In this document: positions 27,993-36,401 of the stretch, in pieces
Numbering within the stretch: position 1 is the first letter of the stretch
Layout of the letters: the number at the start of each line of letters is the position of its first letter
Assembly (NCBI GenBank): GCA_031281155.1
Contig: JAITFT010000072.1
Coordinates: forward strand, 1-36,475
DNA length: 36,475 nt
Source: Candidatus Fibrimonadaceae bacterium
Lineage (GTDB): Bacteria > Fibrobacterota > Fibrobacteria > Fibrobacterales > Fibrobacteraceae
Direction of reading: 5' to 3'
Notes under the pieces: generated by a model
What the model saw: only the letters and a program-made list of their open reading frames with translations
Told to the model about the DNA's origin: nothing
The model's database searches: none
Translations under genes and position numbers: made by a program

Positions 27993-28457
27993 TTGAATAT
28001 ATCAAAACTTTGGACTGAACATGCCGCTTTTGTGCTTATGGTCTGTAAACGCTATGCTAAATGCGAGGAAGTAGCAGAAGATATTCGCCAGGATGTTTTT
28101 CTTAAAATAATGAACAGCAAAAAATCCTTCAAAGAAGAAGCGGCTGTTAGAACATGGCTCTATTCAATAGCATATCATTGCTGCGTGGACTATTTCAGAA
28201 AAAGAAAACAGCAAAGGAATATAACCAAGGAATATTCGCACTCCGTAAGTTTTTACACTAGAGATGCAGAAGCCCCGGTGTGGAAGGTTCAAATGCCATC
28301 TAAAATACCTTGCCCTCTGTCCCAGCTTATGATAGAGCTGCACTTTGAAGAAGGATGGAGCAAACAGGAAATAAGCAATGTTTTTGGCTTTGATATGGCA
28401 CATATTAATAGAAGGCTGCAAAGAGGCTTAACTAACTTGCAAAATTTTCTAAATTGA
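27993..28457 (+). CDS. ECF-type RNA polymerase sigma factor
   Basis: The protein is about 154 aa. Region 2 spans about 8-75, with EEVAEDIRQDVFLKIM (core-binding and -10 recognition) and TWLYSIAYHCCVDYFRKRKQ. Region 4 spans about 105-154, with GWSKQEISNVFGFDMAHINRRLQRGLTNL as the -35-reading helix-turn-helix. I prefer TTG 27993, because GGGAG at 27982-27986 is spaced correctly for it; the in-frame ATG 27987 would touch that Shine-Dalgarno directly. No anti-sigma gene is adjacent. The activase gene follows after 5 bases, so the sigma factor may control, or be co-expressed with, that enzyme. A weak TCCCA/TGGGA inverted repeat (27962-27966 and 27981-27985) could mask the Shine-Dalgarno. Confidence 0.88.
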   Translation: MNISKLWTEHAAFVLMVCKRYAKCEEVAEDIRQDVFLKIMNSKKSFKEEAAVRTWLYSIAYHCCVDYFRKRKQQRNITKEYSHSVSFYTRDAEAPVWKVQMPSKIPCPLSQLMIELHFEEGWSKQEISNVFGFDMAHINRRLQRGLTNLQNFLN

Positions 28458-28462
28458 GCCGC

Positions 28463-30298
28463 ATGTCAGAATTATGGGTTGGAGTTGATGTTGGTTCTAC
28501 AACAGTAAAAATAGCGGTGGTAAACCCGCAAACAAAGGAACTTTTGCATAGCCGCTATGAAAGGCACAACGCTATGCAGGCAAAAACTGTGCGCGAATTG
28601 CTTAACGAAGCGCACAAGTTATTTGAAAACTACTCATTTACGGTTTCTTTTTGCGGCTCAGGGAGCCAGCCATTCGCAGAAAAAACAAATTCTTTCTTTG
28701 TTCAAGAAGTTGTGGCAAATGCGCTTGCCGTGCGTGAAATGTACCCGGAAACCCGTGTTGCCATAGAGCTTGGTGGGCAAGATGCAAAGGTTATATTCTT
28801 TGAAAAAGACAAAACCACCGGCAAGCTGCTGGCAAGCGATATGCGAATGAACGGCGTTTGCGCAGGCGGAACAGGAGCGTTCATAGACCAAGTCGCAGAA
28901 CTTTTACGCATAAAAACAGAAGATTTTGAAAGCTACGCATCAAAAAGCGAAAAGGTATATGAAATATCCGGCCGTTGCGGAGTCTTTGCCAAAACCGATA
29001 TACAGCCTCTTTTAAATCAGGGCGTTAGCAAAGAAGATATTGCCGTTTCAAGTTTTCATGCTATAGCAAAGCAAACAATTGGCGGTTTAGCGCAAGGAAT
29101 GGAAATAAAGCCGCCCGTGCTTTTTGAGGGTGGCCCTTTAACTTTTAACCCATCTCTTGTTAAGGTATTCAAGCAGCGTTTGGGCATTTCCGATTCTCAG
29201 GCAATTGTTCCGCAACATTCAGAGATTTTGGTTGCATGGGGTGCAGCTCTTTCTGCAGGCTCAATGTACAAAGATAAAAAATGCGGCTATAATAAGGAAA
29301 AAAGTTTGCGTGCTCTTGAGCATTTTTACGCTGGCAAAGATAACGATGGCAGCGAAAGCGAAGCACCGCCTTTTTTTAAAAATGAAAAAGAAAAAAATGA
29401 ATTTACGCAAAGGCATCCTCTTTTTAACGGCAGCTATCCCGAACCTCAAAAAGGCTCGGTTATAAAAGCTTATTTAGGCATAGACGCAGGTAGCACAACC
29501 ACAAAATTCGTTTTGCTGAGCGAAAGCGAAGAAATTATAGACAGCTTTTATTCGGGCAACCAGGGCGACCCTTTGCTTGTGCTTAAAAGCGCACTTGCTC
29601 AACTGAATGAACGCTATAAAGAGGCAGGTGTAAAGCTTGAAATTTTGGGAGTTGGCACAACAGGCTACGGCGAGTTATTGTTTTACCGCGCGCTCCGTGC
29701 CGATTACCACACCGTCGAAACCGTTGCGCACGCACGCGCTACGAAAAAAATATGCCCAGACGTAAGCTTTATTTTAGATATTGGCGGCCAAGATATGAAA
29801 GCAATTTCCGTGCAAGGCGGAGTGGTAACAGGCATAATTTTGAACGAAGCGTGTTCAAGCGGCTGCGGCTCTTTTATAGAAACTTATGCCCGCAGCCTTG
29901 GCATTAAAATGGAGCAAATTGCAGAAATGGCGTTTAGCTCAAAAAGCCCTTCGAAGCTGGGTAGCCGCTGCACAGTGTTTATGAACAGCTCCATAATAAC
30001 GGAACAGCGAGACGGCAAAAAACCAGAAGATATAATGGCAGGAATTTGCCGCTCCATTATAGATAACGTTTTCACAAAAGTTATACGTTTGCGGAATTTG
30101 GATTCTCTTGGGAAAAAAGTCGTTGTGCAAGGCGGCACATTCAAGAACGATGCTGTTTTGCGCGCCTTTGAACAGCACACAGGCTTAATCCCCATACGCC
30201 CGGAGCGCCCTGGCGAAATGGGTGCCATTGGCATTGCGCTTTTAACAAAGGAGCGAATGGAGAAAGGCGAAAAATCTAAATATTTATCAGCCTCATAA
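28463..30298 (+). CDS. Two-domain acyl-CoA dehydratase-type activase (BcrAD/BadFG, HgdC family)
   Basis: This family couples ATP hydrolysis to injection of a low-potential electron into 2-hydroxyacyl-CoA dehydratases or benzoyl-CoA reductases. The 611-aa protein holds two ASKHA ATPase domains, starting at WVGVDVGSTTVKI (residues 5-17) and at YLGIDAGSTTTKF (about 331). Domain 1 has the [4Fe-4S]-type cysteines C133 (GVCAGGTGAF) and C172 (SGRCGVFAKTDI). Domain 2 has the matching NEACSSGCGSF and GSRCTVF segments. Large clostridial forms continue with a DUF2229/dehydratase part; here the gene ends after domain 2, and no dehydratase is in the window. The start ATG 28463 follows the sigma-factor stop by 5 bases. 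The 3' end overlaps convergent rimI by 23 bases. Confidence 0.87.
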   Translation: MSELWVGVDVGSTTVKIAVVNPQTKELLHSRYERHNAMQAKTVRELLNEAHKLFENYSFTVSFCGSGSQPFAEKTNSFFVQEVVANALAVREMYPETRVAIELGGQDAKVIFFEKDKTTGKLLASDMRMNGVCAGGTGAFIDQVAELLRIKTEDFESYASKSEKVYEISGRCGVFAKTDIQPLLNQGVSKEDIAVSSFHAIAKQTIGGLAQGMEIKPPVLFEGGPLTFNPSLVKVFKQRLGISDSQAIVPQHSEILVAWGAALSAGSMYKDKKCGYNKEKSLRALEHFYAGKDNDGSESEAPPFFKNEKEKNEFTQRHPLFNGSYPEPQKGSVIKAYLGIDAGSTTTKFVLLSESEEIIDSFYSGNQGDPLLVLKSALAQLNERYKEAGVKLEILGVGTTGYGELLFYRALRADYHTVETVAHARATKKICPDVSFILDIGGQDMKAISVQGGVVTGIILNEACSSGCGSFIETYARSLGIKMEQIAEMAFSSKSPSKLGSRCTVFMNSSIITEQRDGKKPEDIMAGICRSIIDNVFTKVIRLRNLDSLGKKVVVQGGTFKNDAVLRAFEQHTGLIPIRPERPGEMGAIGIALLTKERMEKGEKSKYLSAS

Positions 30299-30668
30299 TC
30301 GCCGCCGGCTCTCCATCGGGGTAATATTCTTTCCTTTCGTGAACTTTTATATAACCGAGTTTGCGATAAAGCGAAATTGCGGCAACATTGCTTTCTTTGA
30401 CTTCTAAAAAATATTTATTAACGCCTTGCTTTTTCAATTCTTCCTGCGAAAACTCCATCAACTCCTTAGCGTATCCCTTGCCGTGCATATCAGCTCTTGT
30501 GGCGAGCGACAAAAGCTCGCATTCATAGCCTATCTTTTGCCAAATCGCATAAGCATCTTTTCCTAAAACCCAAGAAGTCGCATTTGGCCTCCAAAGCGGT
30601 AAGCCAAAGCTCTTCTGGATTTCAGCCATCCATTCAAAGTCCTGTTCGGTTGCTGAGCAAAATTTCAT
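30276..30668 (-). CDS. rimI: GNAT acetyltransferase, RimI-like
   Basis: This 130-aa GNAT protein carries the acetyl-CoA loop RADMHGKGYA (58-67) and the C-terminal signature LEVKESNVAAISLYRKLGY, ending YYPDGEPAAIMRL. That ending is the RimI pattern for ribosomal protein S18 N-terminal acetylation. It is short by about 15 residues compared with E. coli RimI, missing part of the N-terminal strand region. It is translated after sdhB with a one-base overlap (TAATG), so it rides on the sdh operon. The 3' end overlaps the activase gene by 23 bases on the opposite strand. Confidence 0.78.
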   Translation of the reverse strand: MKFCSATEQDFEWMAEIQKSFGLPLWRPNATSWVLGKDAYAIWQKIGYECELLSLATRADMHGKGYAKELMEFSQEELKKQGVNKYFLEVKESNVAAISLYRKLGYIKVHERKEYYPDGEPAAIMRLINI

Positions 30669-31450
30669 TACCCTGATGTATCGTAAACCTTTTCTGCATA
30701 CAATGCTGTAGCACAGGCGTATTCGCGGTTCATCTTGGCGATGAACTCAACGGAAATGCCTTTGGGGCACACAGCTTCGCATTCATAAAGGTTTGTGCAG
30801 TTTCCAAAGCCTTCTTTGTCCATTTGCTCAACCATAGCGAGAACTCTTTTTTGAGCTTCGGGTTTGCCTTGCGGTAAATACGACAGCTGGCTAACCTTTG
30901 CTGAAACAAAGAGCATGGCGCTTGCATTTTTACAAGCGGCAACGCAGGCACCGCAGCCTATGCAGGCGGCAGCGTCGAAAGAGTGATCGGAATTTACTTT
31001 TGGCACTGGGAGCGTATTTGCCGGCGGAGCATTGCCAGTGTTGATGCTGATAAAGCCGCCCGCTTGGATAATGCGATCGAATGCAGTGCGATCAACAACG
31101 CAGTCCCTGAGCACAGGGAATGCCGATGCGCGCCAAGGCTCAATAACGATGGTATCACCGTCTTTGAATTTACGCATGTGGAGCTGGCAAACGGTTATGA
31201 GGTCATCGGGACCGTGCGGGAGCCCGTTAATCACGAGCGAGCACATTCCGCAAATTCCTTCACGGCAATCGTGATCGAAGGCAAAGGCTTCCTTGCCGTC
31301 TTTCATAAGCTGCTCGTTCATAACATCCAGCATTTCCAGAAAAGACATATCTGGACAGATGTTTGAAAGCTTTACTGTTTCAAAGCTTCCTCTGGCTTGC
31401 GCATCTTTTTGCCGCCATACCTTTATTGTTAGGTTCATATTTCCGCTCAT
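30668..31450 (-). CDS. sdhB: Succinate dehydrogenase/fumarate reductase iron-sulfur subunit
   Basis: This is the electron-transfer subunit of complex II-type enzyme, between the flavoprotein and the membrane cytochrome. It is 260 aa. The [2Fe-2S] cysteines lie in [15 protein letters not shown], with the last one in TVCQLHM. The [4Fe-4S] and [3Fe-4S] cysteines lie in [15 protein letters not shown] and [16 protein letters not shown]. The form is the type-B protein of Bacteroidetes-like enzymes. The start ATG 31450 overlaps the sdhA stop (ATGA). In a fermentative, succinate-forming lineage the enzyme would run as a fumarate reductase. Confidence 0.95.
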   Translation of the reverse strand: MSGNMNLTIKVWRQKDAQARGSFETVKLSNICPDMSFLEMLDVMNEQLMKDGKEAFAFDHDCREGICGMCSLVINGLPHGPDDLITVCQLHMRKFKDGDTIVIEPWRASAFPVLRDCVVDRTAFDRIIQAGGFISINTGNAPPANTLPVPKVNSDHSFDAAACIGCGACVAACKNASAMLFVSAKVSQLSYLPQGKPEAQKRVLAMVEQMDKEGFGNCTNLYECEAVCPKGISVEFIAKMNREYACATALYAEKVYDTSG

Positions 31451-33360
31451 TTGTAGCTCCTTGTTATAAGGTGTACATTTTCAAATTCTAAGTTTTCTTT
31501 GTTGAGTTCATGTGATTTGTTATCGCCTTTCCATTCCCAGGCTGCAACGTGACAGAACTTTTCGTCGTCGCGTTTTGCTTCGCCTTCGGGAGTTTGGTGT
31601 TCATCGCGGAAATGACCGCCGCAAGATTCCTCTCTGTAGAGAGCGTCTCTTGCCAGCAATTCTCCGAATTCCAAGAAATCGGCAACGCGTATGGCGTTTT
31701 CCAAAGTTTGGTTAAAGGAATCGTTGCTGCCAGGAACCTTGACATTTTTCCAGAACTCTTCGCGCAGGCTTACAATTTCCGATATGGCTTTTTCAAGCCC
31801 GGCTTTGTTGCGGCCCATGCCAACGTTATCCCAGGTAATGTGCCCTAACTCTCTGTGGAATTCGGTTACCGTTTTTTTGCCGTTAATGTTGAGCAAACGG
31901 TCTATAAAGGCCTTTGTGCTCTTTGCGGCATCTACGAACTCTGCTTGGCTGGTATCTACTTTTTCCAGTTTTGTGCCGGCAAAATAACCGCCTATGGTAT
32001 ATGGAATAACAAAGTAGCCATCTGCCAAACCCTGCATAAGAGCAGAAGCACCCAAACGATTTGCGCCGTGATCGGAGAAGTTTGCTTCACCTAAAACAAA
32101 GCAGCCGGGGACTGTGCTCATAAGGTTGTAGTCCACCCACAGACCGCCCATTGTGTAGTGGCTTGCGGGGTAAATGCGCATTGGGTTTTTATAGGGGTTT
32201 TCGTCTGTTATTTTTTCGTACATTTGGAAAAGGTTTCCGTATTTTGCGCTTACTCCGCTTTCGCCGACACGTTTAATGGCATCTGCAAAATCGAGGTAAA
32301 CAGCGCGTTTGGAGCTTCCAACGCCTAAGCCATTGTCGCAAACCATTTTTGAATTGCGGCTTGCAACATCGCGCGGCACAAGGTTTCCAAAGCTGGGGTA
32401 CTTTTCTTCTAGGAAGTAGTAACGTTCTGATTCTGGTATATCGCTTGGCTTGCGAGGATCGCCGCCTTTGCGAGGAACCCATACTCTGCCGTCGTTTCTC
32501 AGCGATTCGGACATTAGAGTTAGCTTGCTTTGGTAGTCGCCTGTTACCGGAATGCAAGTTGGGTGAATTTGCGTGTAGCAGGGGTTTGCCAGCAATGCGC
32601 CTCTTTTGTGGGCACGCCACATAGCGCCTACGTTACAGCCTTTTGCGTTTGTGGAAAGGTAGAACACGTTGCCATAACCGCCGGTTGCAATGCAAACTGC
32701 GTCTGCTTCGTGGCATTCGAGTTCGCCTGAAACTAGGTTGCGAACCACAATGCCTCTTGCCTTGCCGCCTACCAGAACCAAATCTAGCATTTCGCGGCGG
32801 GCGTACATTTTAACGCTGCCTTTTGAAACCTGCCTCATCATTGCTTGGTAAGCACCGAGCAAAAGCTGCTGGCCTGTTTGGCCGCGAGCATAAAAAGTTC
32901 TGGAAACCTGAGCACCGCCAAAGGAGCGATTGTCTAAAAGGCCGCCATATTCACGACCAAAAGGAACGCCTTGCGCTACGCAATGATCGATGATTAAGTT
33001 TGAGCACTCTGCCAAACGATGCACATTTGCTTCTCTAGCACGGAAATCACCGCCTTTGACGGTATCGTAGAAGAGGCGGTAAACGGAATCGCCATCGTTT
33101 GGGTAGTTGTGGGCAGCGTTTATGCCGCCTTGTGCTGCGATAGAGTGTGCGCGACGAGGGCTGTCTTGAATGCAAAATGCTTTTACATTGTAGCCAAGTT
33201 CGCCAAGAGAGGCAGCAGCCGAGGCTCCTGCCAAGCCTGTTCCCACCACTATCACGGTGAATTTGCGCTTATTCGCCGGGTTTACCTGCTTTAGCTCAAA
33301 TTTATGGCGTTCCCATTTTTCTGTGACTGGGCCGCCCGGAATATTTGCTTCTAATTTCAT
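31447..33360 (-). CDS. sdhA: Succinate dehydrogenase/fumarate reductase flavoprotein subunit
   Basis: This is the catalytic subunit that interconverts succinate and fumarate. It is 637 aa. The FAD-binding [11 protein letters not shown] is at 40-50, and the covalent flavin histidine is H72 in [29 protein letters not shown] and the [17 protein letters not shown] signature are present. It belongs to the type-B group with two-heme, single-polypeptide cytochrome (see the next gene). GGAGGTGAGC stands before the ATG, which overlaps the sdhC stop as ATGA. frdA would be an equally valid name; sequence alone cannot decide the physiological direction. Confidence 0.96.
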   Translation of the reverse strand: MKLEANIPGGPVTEKWERHKFELKQVNPANKRKFTVIVVGTGLAGASAAASLGELGYNVKAFCIQDSPRRAHSIAAQGGINAAHNYPNDGDSVYRLFYDTVKGGDFRAREANVHRLAECSNLIIDHCVAQGVPFGREYGGLLDNRSFGGAQVSRTFYARGQTGQQLLLGAYQAMMRQVSKGSVKMYARREMLDLVLVGGKARGIVVRNLVSGELECHEADAVCIATGGYGNVFYLSTNAKGCNVGAMWRAHKRGALLANPCYTQIHPTCIPVTGDYQSKLTLMSESLRNDGRVWVPRKGGDPRKPSDIPESERYYFLEEKYPSFGNLVPRDVASRNSKMVCDNGLGVGSSKRAVYLDFADAIKRVGESGVSAKYGNLFQMYEKITDENPYKNPMRIYPASHYTMGGLWVDYNLMSTVPGCFVLGEANFSDHGANRLGASALMQGLADGYFVIPYTIGGYFAGTKLEKVDTSQAEFVDAAKSTKAFIDRLLNINGKKTVTEFHRELGHITWDNVGMGRNKAGLEKAISEIVSLREEFWKNVKVPGSNDSFNQTLENAIRVADFLEFGELLARDALYREESCGGHFRDEHQTPEGEAKRDDEKFCHVAAWEWKGDNKSHELNKENLEFENVHLITRSYK

Positions 33361-34466
33361 TGCTCACCTCCTTCTGTTGATTCTATTTGTTCTGCGTTTG
33401 CCGGTTGCTCTGCATTCTTTACTTCGGTTTCCTCTAGATCTTCTATATCGTCTTCTTTGATTTTTTTGTGTCCATGCCTTTTTGGCTTGCCTTTGCCATC
33501 TTTGTGCTTGAACTTTTCCTTGCCATCTTTATGCTTGAATTTTTCTTTGCCATCTTTGCTTTTGAACTTTTTCCCTTTGAATTTTGCGCTACCTTCGCCT
33601 TTGCGGAATTTTTCCCTTTCAACTATGAATTTAGCTCTTTCGGGATTCTTGGCAATAATTTTGGCAAAAATCCTTTGTTCATCGAGAGACCTTTCGGACA
33701 AGGCTCCAAGAGCAGCTTGATAGCCTGGATCTTTAGCTTGTTCGATGATGGCTTTTGCTTTTGGGTTTAAATTCACAATAGCCCAAGTGCCTGCTGCGGT
33801 TGCCGTAAAGCCGATAACGGCCGCAATGCAGCAAAGGATTGCCACTTTATCTATGATGGGGGTCCATTTTTGGTGGTTTATGCCCATTGTTTGGAATGCG
33901 CTTGAAATGGCATGCCACATGTGGAAGCCCAAGAGCAGCATAACGATTAGGTAAAATGTGGCAAATAGCGGGTTCCCCAGAATTTCAACTGTAGTGAGCC
34001 ACATATCGCGAACCACCAGACCACCTGCTACCTCTGGGTTTATGTAGTGGTAGTAAACGCCGTTGCGGAGTGTCCATATATGCCACACTAAAAAGGCTGC
34101 TAGTGCTAGGCCTGTCCAGATCATGACGAATGTTGGGAAAGCCTTTTTGCCTTTGCGCGCGCTCACCACGTAATCAACTGGGCCACGGGCTTTGTTGTTT
34201 TGCAGTTTCAGCGTAATTGCCATGTATAAATGGACTATAACCACTAAAGCCAGAGCTGCCTCTACTGAGTACAGAAAGAGCTTGGATTTGGTTAAAAGGT
34301 AGGAATAGGTGTTGAAGGCCCTTTGGGCTGCCTCCGGATCTGGCAAGAGCAGTTGTAGGTTGCCAACCATGTGTCCCAGCACAAAAAGCACCAGCATACA
34401 TCCTGTGGCACCCATAACCTGCTTCTTCCCTATGGAAGAGGAAAGGTAGGTTAAAAGCCATTTCAT
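33357..34466 (-). CDS. sdhC: Succinate dehydrogenase/fumarate reductase cytochrome b subunit with long charged C-terminal extension
   Basis: This type-B membrane anchor has five helices at about 17-40, 64-86, 111-133, 165-187 and 207-232. Candidate heme histidines are H32, H79, H129 and H182 or H185. It transfers electrons between menaquinone and SdhB. Type-B cytochromes usually end close after the fifth helix (about 200-260 aa). This one runs to 369, with an extra tail of about 137 aa. The tail holds a charged helix-like part (about 233-290) and three perfect-to-near-perfect nonapeptides of the form KFKxKDGKE at 300-326. A basic KPKRHGHKK and an acidic end rich in Glu follow. The extension is hydrophilic throughout, so it is soluble. 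It is the first gene of sdhCAB-rimI, with promoter at 34497-34502 and AGGAGA before ATG. Confidence 0.92.
   Translation of the reverse strand: MKWLLTYLSSSIGKKQVMGATGCMLVLFVLGHMVGNLQLLLPDPEAAQRAFNTYSYLLTKSKLFLYSVEAALALVVIVHLYMAITLKLQNNKARGPVDYVVSARKGKKAFPTFVMIWTGLALAAFLVWHIWTLRNGVYYHYINPEVAGGLVVRDMWLTTVEILGNPLFATFYLIVMLLLGFHMWHAISSAFQTMGINHQKWTPIIDKVAILCCIAAVIGFTATAAGTWAIVNLNPKAKAIIEQAKDPGYQAALGALSERSLDEQRIFAKIIAKNPERAKFIVEREKFRKGEGSAKFKGKKFKSKDGKEKFKHKDGKEKFKHKDGKGKPKRHGHKKIKEDDIEDLEETEVKNAEQPANAEQIESTEGGEQ
33489..33569 (-). repeat. 27-bp tandem repeat (three units) in the sdhC extension
   Basis: Three consecutive 27-base units encode [18 protein letters not shown] and KFKHKDGKG. Third-base differences between units exist, so the repeat is not freshly duplicated, while the amino acid pattern is kept. 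Confidence 0.85.
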
Positions 34467-34496
34467 TTGCGTGTCTCCTAAAAGATAATCGGGAGT

Positions 34497-34502
34497 AATA
34501 TA
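34497..34502 (-). promoter_or_regulatory. -10 element of the sdhCAB-rimI operon (TATATT)
   Basis: The minus strand reads AAATTTCTATATTACTCCC, 30 bases before ATG 34466. The leader contains AGGAGA. Confidence 0.7.
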
Positions 34503-34550
34503 GAAATTTTTTTTGAAATTGCTTCTATATCCACTTTAAATTCCAGAATT

Positions 34551-34579
34551 AAAAAACGCCTGGCGTAATTGCCAGGCGT
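34551..34579 (-). terminator. Rho-independent terminator of the flagellin gene
   Basis: On the minus strand, ACGCCTGGC and GCCAGGCGT form a 9-bp stem with a 6-base loop, followed by TTTTTT. It lies about 60 bases after the flagellin stop and insulates the sdh promoter downstream. Between it and the stop there are further short GC-rich inverted repeats (34580-34639). Confidence 0.9.
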
Positions 34580-34639
34580 GGGAGCCTCCAAAGGAGTAAA
34601 AGGCCCCGCTTTTTAAAAAGGTTGAGGGGGCTGTTACGC

Positions 34640-35908
34640 CTATTGTATAAGTTGCAACGCTGTTTGCGGCAAGGTATTTGCTTGCGCCAACATACTTGTT
34701 GCACTTTGTACCAGAATTTGGTTCCTGGTGAAGTTTGTGGTTTCCTTCGCAAAATCGGTATCTCTAATGCGTGATTCAGCATCTTGCGTGTTGAATTCCA
34801 AGCTTGAGATGTTGTTAATCGTGTATTCCAAGCGATTAATAAAGGTACCAATTTTCGCCCGAACACCGCTAACGCTTTTGATAATTTTATCAAGCTGGTC
34901 AATAGCCTCAGTTGCATAATCTTGCCATTTGAGGTTTTTGGTAGAAAGTCCAAGCGATCCGGGGTTAAAGGATATATAGGTCACCGCCATTTGGTTAGCA
35001 TATTTGCCGCCCATGCCAGAGGAATAGTTAGGCCCAATGTGCAGAGTGAAAGACGCTGCGCTTGTCATGTCGTTCCTAACCATATTCATATAAAGGTTCG
35101 CCAAACTATCCGACGAAGGCGCGGCATTGTTTTTGATTATTATTTCTAATCTTTCTTTAAGAGCTTCTGCAACCTGCTTATCTTTTGCGGTTGTGAATTC
35201 AGAAATATCAAGGATCGGACTTGTGAATGTAGGAGGGTTGGTATTAAAATCTACATTATCAAAGAGCGCCTCTGCTAAATTTTCAAGGGCAGTTCTAACT
35301 GCATCTTCATCATCGCGATCAGCGGTTGCTAAAGCATTCAGCAACCCAATAGCATCTTGTAGATCGCTACTATTGTAGCTAGCCGCTGTCAGTTGACCTG
35401 CTAGTTGCGTTATTCTTGTGTGTTCCGCTTCCAATTCTAACTGCAGAACTCTTTTATCCCCAACTGCGCCGAAGCTGGTGTTTGGGTCTTCGCTCCAGTT
35501 TAGCATGTTTTTGCCGTTATAGTCGGTGGTTTTTGCTATGCGAGCTATTTCCTGCGTTAATTGCTGGAATTCTAAATCTAGGTATTTGCGCTCTGTGCTT
35601 GTGAGCGTGTCGTTTGCGGCTTGGACCGCTAGCTCGCGTTGGCGCTGCATAATGTTGGTTACCTCAGCCAAACCGCCTTCGGCGATTTGCAAGGCCGCTA
35701 TGCCGTCTTGCGAATTTTGCTTTGCCTTGCCAAGCCCTTTTATTTGAGTTCGCATTTGCTCACTCATGGCGAGGCCGGCGGCATCGTCTTGCGCTCGGTT
35801 AATTCGGAGACCAGTGGAGAGCTTTTCCAAACTCTTGCCCATGGCGTTGTTGTTGTTATATAACGCATGTTGCGTTATCATAGCATTTACATTGTGATTG
35901 ATTTTCAT
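34640..35908 (-). CDS. fliC: Flagellin
   Basis: This is the filament subunit of the bacterial flagellum. The start ATG 35908 (MKINHNVNAMITQ) has AGGGAG upstream and gives 422 aa; an in-frame ATG at 35965 would lie at the transcription start and has no homology. The N-terminal D0/D1 domain shows LEKLSTGLRINRAQDDAAGLAMSE split around the usual SSG position, and the LQIAEGGLAEV segment. The C-terminal D1/D0 domain ends DTDFAKETTNFTRNQIL and ANTLPQTALQLIQ. The central 170 residues (about 150-320) are variable, with no recognised fold. Transcription is from a sigma-54 promoter at 35975-35990, with a hairpin in the leader. The terminator is at 34551-34579. No other flagellar gene is in the window. 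Confidence 0.95.
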   Translation of the reverse strand: MKINHNVNAMITQHALYNNNNAMGKSLEKLSTGLRINRAQDDAAGLAMSEQMRTQIKGLGKAKQNSQDGIAALQIAEGGLAEVTNIMQRQRELAVQAANDTLTSTERKYLDLEFQQLTQEIARIAKTTDYNGKNMLNWSEDPNTSFGAVGDKRVLQLELEAEHTRITQLAGQLTAASYNSSDLQDAIGLLNALATADRDDEDAVRTALENLAEALFDNVDFNTNPPTFTSPILDISEFTTAKDKQVAEALKERLEIIIKNNAAPSSDSLANLYMNMVRNDMTSAASFTLHIGPNYSSGMGGKYANQMAVTYISFNPGSLGLSTKNLKWQDYATEAIDQLDKIIKSVSGVRAKIGTFINRLEYTINNISSLEFNTQDAESRIRDTDFAKETTNFTRNQILVQSATSMLAQANTLPQTALQLIQ

Positions 35909-35928
35909 AACAAACTCCCTTGTTGTTA

Positions 35929-35953
35929 GAGGAACTCCAATCAAAAGCTCCTC
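35929..35953 (-). promoter_or_regulatory. Hairpin in the flagellin 5' leader
   Basis: In the RNA, GAGGAGCU and AGUUCCUC pair over 8 bp (one G-U) around a 9-base loop ending in UUGG. GGA triplets occur in the stem-loop and in the Shine-Dalgarno AGGGAG about 10 bases further on, an arrangement like CsrA-controlled flagellin leaders. Confidence 0.5.
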
Positions 35954-35974
35954 GTTAGTCCACAATTGAGTACA

Positions 35975-35990
35975 AGCAAGAAGCGTGCCA
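35975..35990 (-). promoter_or_regulatory. Sigma-54 (-24/-12) promoter of flagellin
   Basis: The minus strand reads TTGGCACGCTTCTTGCTT: TGGCACG at 35984-35990, four bases, then TTGCT at 35975-35979. This matches the consensus TGGCACG-N4-TTGCW exactly. The expected start is about 12 bases downstream near 35963, giving a leader of about 55 nt. Confidence 0.88.
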
Positions 35991-36014
35991 AGTTGAAAAA
36001 GGGAGGATTAATGA

Positions 36015-36182
36015 ATGTTGCGTTGCTTCAAAGCATTGAACGCAGAATGCAACATATTGTTTTTGGATGAGCCCAGCAATCATTTGGATTCTGAATCAAT
36101 TGAGCTTATGTTGAACGCTTTAAAGAAATTCAATGGCATTGGCATAATAATATCACATAATCCGTTGTGCTCAGGAATTTGA
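36015..36182 (+). pseudogene. Fragment of an ABC-F type ATPase (Walker B end)
   Basis: A 55-codon open frame encodes ALNAECNILFLDEPSNHLDS followed by a helix and IGIIISHN. This is the Walker B, D-loop and H-loop region of an ABC-F protein, where the DEPxNHLD motif is diagnostic. Everything before the Walker B strand is missing (Walker A, signature LSGGE, the whole first ATPase domain), and the frame is closed by stops right upstream. Homology ends soon after the switch histidine. GGGAGGA precedes it by a usable distance, so a short peptide could still be made, but it cannot hydrolyse ATP. It is probably a leftover of recombination. Confidence 0.75.
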
Positions 36183-36185
36183 ACT

Positions 36186-36401
36186 ATGGTAGCCAAGAAA
36201 ATAAACCGCAAAGATTGCACTTTAGACGAGCAGGCTGTTATGCGGTTTATTATTGGCAACCCACAAGCAACGCAAAAGGAAATAGCGCAAGCTATCGGAA
36301 AATCGGAGCGAAGTGTTTATTCTATAATGATAGGCTTGCAAGAGAAAGGTATAATTGAGCGCGACGGTTCCAAAAAAACTGGGACATGGATCGTTAAATG
36401 A
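36186..36401 (+). CDS. Small winged-helix DNA-binding protein (orphan C-terminal domain)
   Basis: This 71-aa protein is a single winged helix: DEQAVMRFIIGNPQATQKEIAQAIGKSERSV around the recognition helix, then LQEKGIIERDGSKKTGTWIV as the wing. The same module is usually found at the C-terminus of larger RecG-like/AlbA_2 ATP-binding proteins. Standing alone it may be a detached domain or a small regulator. AGGA inside the preceding fragment is correctly spaced for ATG 36186, and the gap to that fragment is 3 bases, so the two would be co-translated. Confidence 0.65.
   Translation: MVAKKINRKDCTLDEQAVMRFIIGNPQATQKEIAQAIGKSERSVYSIMIGLQEKGIIERDGSKKTGTWIVK

Noticed and set aside
33457-33770. Two Phe/Leu-rich plus-strand frames opposite the sdhC tail
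   Set aside because: They are antisense of the lysine-rich repeats; no signals support expression.
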